A stretch of 11,644 nucleotides of DNA from Monoraphidium neglectum (Eukaryota; Chlorophyta; Chlorophyceae; Sphaeropleales; Selenastraceae), in contig NW_014013527.1 in the NCBI RefSeq assembly GCF_000611645.1, positions 30,103 through 41,746 on the forward strand, written 5' to 3'. The notes under the pieces were generated by a model. It was not told the DNA's origin, ran no database searches, and saw only the letters and a list, made by a program, of their open reading frames with translations. This document shows, piece after piece, positions 10,001 through 11,644 of this stretch; the first letter of the stretch is position 1; each line of letters begins with the position of its first letter. A program made the position numbers and the translations under genes.

Positions 10001-11609
10001 TGGGTCGAAGGTGAGAGGCGCACGCGCCACTCAGCAGACCCTGACAGGCCTGTATTTGGTCGCTTCTTACCGCAGGGCTGGGCTTTCGGAACCTGTTGCA
10101 CCACAGCCGTGCTGATTGGTTGGTGAGCGTCCGCAATGCCTGCGCGTCAAGCAGCCTTGGTGCCAAGCCGTGCGAAGCGGCACGCGCCGCTGTCTGCTTC
10201 TGAACGCGCGCTGCGCCGGCTGGCCCGCGCGCAGGGGAGAAGCTGTCAGAGTCTGATGCGGGGGACGTGCGCACGCTGTGCACCACGCTGCTCAACGCGT
10301 ACCTCATCCAGCTGCTGGACACCGGCTTCCTCCACGCGGGTGGGCAGTGCGGGCACGGGCTGGCGCGGGCTGCAGTGTTGTTGCAATGTCATTGTTTGCA
10401 TTCTCTTGCAAACAAAGGCATGTTGCTGGGCTGGTGCCGTCAGAACGACAGGTCAACGCTTGAGGGACGGGAAAATCAAGTATGTTACTTGCAACAGCAG
10501 TGCCGCAGCGTTGCTTACAACCCGCATTGTTTGCTCCGTCAACCGCCCGCTGATGCATTGAACGCTTGCCCTGGCCCATCTCTGCCTCTGCAGACCCCCA
10601 CCCGGGCAACCTCATCCGCACCGTCGACGGCAAGATCTGCGTGCTGGACTTTGGGCTGGTGACGGAGGTTACGCCCGAGCAGAGGGTGGCCCTGGTGCAG
10701 TACATCGCACACCTCACAACACAGGTGGGCGGCACGCATCGCCCACCCTGGGGCGCGTTGGGGGGTAAATGTCGTGTGTGGAGGTGGATGGGGTCGATGG
10801 ATGCGCGGGCTCCCCAATCAGCATCTACGGGTGCCGCCAGGTGCAAAGACGGTCGGAGTAGTGAACATGCCCAATGGCGTTGGTGGCACGAGTTCAATCG
10901 ACTTCTCAATCCCGCGAGCCGAACCATACCGCGACCCCTCAGTTGCCACACACATCACACACAAGCATGCAATTACGCAAGCACACAATCACACAAACGC
11001 ACAATCACACGCAAACAACACACACCGCAGGACTGGCCCAACGTGGCGCGCGACCTCCAGACGCTCGGCTTCATCCCCGCCGAGGCTGGGGACCCCGCCA
11101 CCCTGGGGCTGGTGGAGCCCCTGGGCCGCATCCTGAGCCAGCTCAGCGGGGGAGGCGGCGCCACCAAGATCAACATTGACGCGTGAGAGCCCGGGGTCCG
11201 GGTCCAGGGATCCAGCTCCAGTGGTTTTGGAGATGAAGCTTCGGTGGTTTCGCACCTTCCCCCCTTCGCGCGCGCCGCTCGCCGACTTGAGGCCATGCAG
11301 CCCGCTCGGTGCCATGGTTTCGTGCGAGCTGCCTGGGGTTGGAGCCGCCCTGCCAACCTTCCCATGCTGCAACTGCCTTCGGCCCCATTCCAGACCTCGG
11401 CCATCCCCTCTGCGACGATCCACGTCCGCATCCCTCACACCCCTTACCACACGCGCCCCCTTCCAAACAAAAGTGTGATGGGGGAGCTGGAGGGCCTGGG
11501 GCGCGACTACCCCTTCTCCATCCCCCCGTTCTTCGCGCTCATCCTGCGGGCCTTCAGCGTGATCGAGGGCATCGCCCTCAAGGTCGACCCAGACTACGCC
11601 ATTGTACAG
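7085..11609 (+). CDS. ABC1/ADCK/UbiB-family atypical kinase, plastid ABC1K-like, both ends incomplete here
   Basis: Nine exons in phase: 7085-8375, 8606-8707, 8994-9134, 9495-9625, 9859-10010, 10235-10339, 10594-10724, 11031-11182 and 11474-11609; the last donor is CAG|GTGCCC. The first exon begins with about 355 low-complexity residues (Leu-Pro repeats, duplicated LEPHFG, Ala-rich helices, a hydrophobic stretch near 8005-8065). The ABC1 domain starts near 8160 (DYNPEAM). Signatures in order: KVAQ (8364-8375) then ALSTR, the place of the KxGQ motif; AAASLGQVY (9060-9086), the Ala-rich nucleotide loop; VAVK ending at 9134; VQRPG; EMDYAREAQN; TEWVEGEK; HADPHPGN (catalytic loop across the 10339/10594 junction); DFG (10647-10655); then PFSIPPFFALILRAFSVIEGIAL. 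From memory it most resembles plant ABC1K1/PGR6 and ABC1K3, plastoglobule kinases controlling plastoquinone and tocopherol metabolism; Chlamydomonas EYE3 is also an ABC1K. Plastid location is inferred. The true N-terminus lies in an upstream exon, and the C-terminal tail is past the right edge. Confidence 0.9.
7119..7175 (+). repeat. N-terminal LEPHFG module, copy 1
   Basis: This encodes SGLEPHFGSKAAQQLADQL in the kinase N-terminal region. Copy 2 at 7611-7667 matches at 12 of 19 residues, with conservative changes at several others. The codons differ, so the duplication is not recent. Confidence 0.75.
7386..7430 (+). repeat. Three 15-bp tandem repeats encoding LPSVQ
   Basis: Units 7386-7400, 7401-7415 and 7416-7430; units 1 and 3 are identical and unit 2 differs by one base (third codon position). 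They sit inside a wider degenerate Leu-Pro-rich stretch that starts near 7195. A 15-bp unit keeps the frame on expansion or contraction. Confidence 0.95.
7611..7667 (+). repeat. N-terminal LEPHFG module, copy 2
   Basis: This encodes SSLEPHFGTRAAEALLSQL, the second copy of the module at 7119-7175. The two copies are 164 codons apart, with the LPSVQ repeats and a helical stretch between them. I do not recognise this module as a named domain. Confidence 0.75.
9434..9481 (+). repeat. CA-rich tract in ABC1K intron 9135-9494, before the acceptor
   Basis: CACACA and ACACATCC words fill the 50 bases before CTCTCTACAG at 9485-9494. The tract lies on the transcript (sense) strand and leaves only a short true pyrimidine stretch (CTCTCT) next to the acceptor. 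The intron also holds a run of intergenic-like sequence with no coding potential. Confidence 0.85.
10946..11027 (+). repeat. CA-rich tract in ABC1K intron 10725-11030, before the acceptor
   Basis: Degenerate CACACA, AATCACAC and CAAACGCAC units run for about 80 bases up to ACACCGCAG at 11030. Repeated CACAATCACAC words suggest local tandem growth. As in intron 9135-9494, the CA strand is the transcript strand and true pyrimidine runs are almost absent. Confidence 0.85.
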
Positions 11610-11644
11610 GTGCCCCGGGGGCCGCGGCAGCAGCGGCTGAGGGC
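11610..11644 (+). other. Start of ABC1K intron running off the right edge
   Basis: After the codons for DYAIVQ the sequence reads GTGCCCCGGGG, a plausible donor in the style of this locus. Translation through it loses the expected ABC1K continuation (an aromatic-rich YPY-type block), so the exon most likely ends at 11609. Confidence 0.65.

Overview
The window looks like nuclear DNA of a GC-rich green alga (core chlorophyte, for example Sphaeropleales or Chlamydomonadales). The genes are cut into short exons by 150-360 bp introns with GTGxG-type donors and CAG acceptors. The proteins are rich in Ala, Gly and Pro homopolymers. One gene is a plant/cyanobacterial-type ABC1-like kinase. No bacterial operon logic, ribosome binding sites or Rho-independent terminators are visible. 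I rebuilt all exons by hand from splice-site phase and protein family conservation; no alignment was run.

Layout: (1) 179-2892, minus strand: the first six coding exons of a DEAD-box RNA helicase of the plant RH7/PRH75 and animal DDX21 type; its C-terminal part lies beyond the left edge. (2) 2893-4070: no convincing gene; helicase 5' leader and promoter plus the probable 3' UTR of the next gene. (3) 4071-6172, minus strand: a complete four-exon gene for a membrane-anchored, probably Golgi, GT-A-fold glycosyltransferase with a DDD metal motif and a GED motif. One of its introns appears to start with GC instead of GT and carries a 64-bp perfectly alternating purine/pyrimidine tract. (4) 6173-about 6670: divergent promoter region shared by the glycosyltransferase and the kinase. 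(5) about 6672-11609, plus strand: an ABC1/ADCK/UbiB atypical kinase of the plastid ABC1K1/ABC1K3-like type in at least ten exons, with a very long low-complexity N-terminal extension containing a duplicated LEPHFG motif and LPSVQ repeats; its 3' end lies beyond the right edge.

The three genes belong to unrelated processes (nucleolar RNA remodelling, glycosylation, plastid prenyl-lipid/plastoglobule regulation), and nothing suggests they act together beyond sharing flanking regulatory DNA. I found no defence system, mobile element, CRISPR array or RNA gene. The features most worth a second look are the GC-AG intron with its Z-DNA-type tract, the sense-strand CA-rich tracts just upstream of several acceptors on both strands, and the kinase's unusual N-terminal region.
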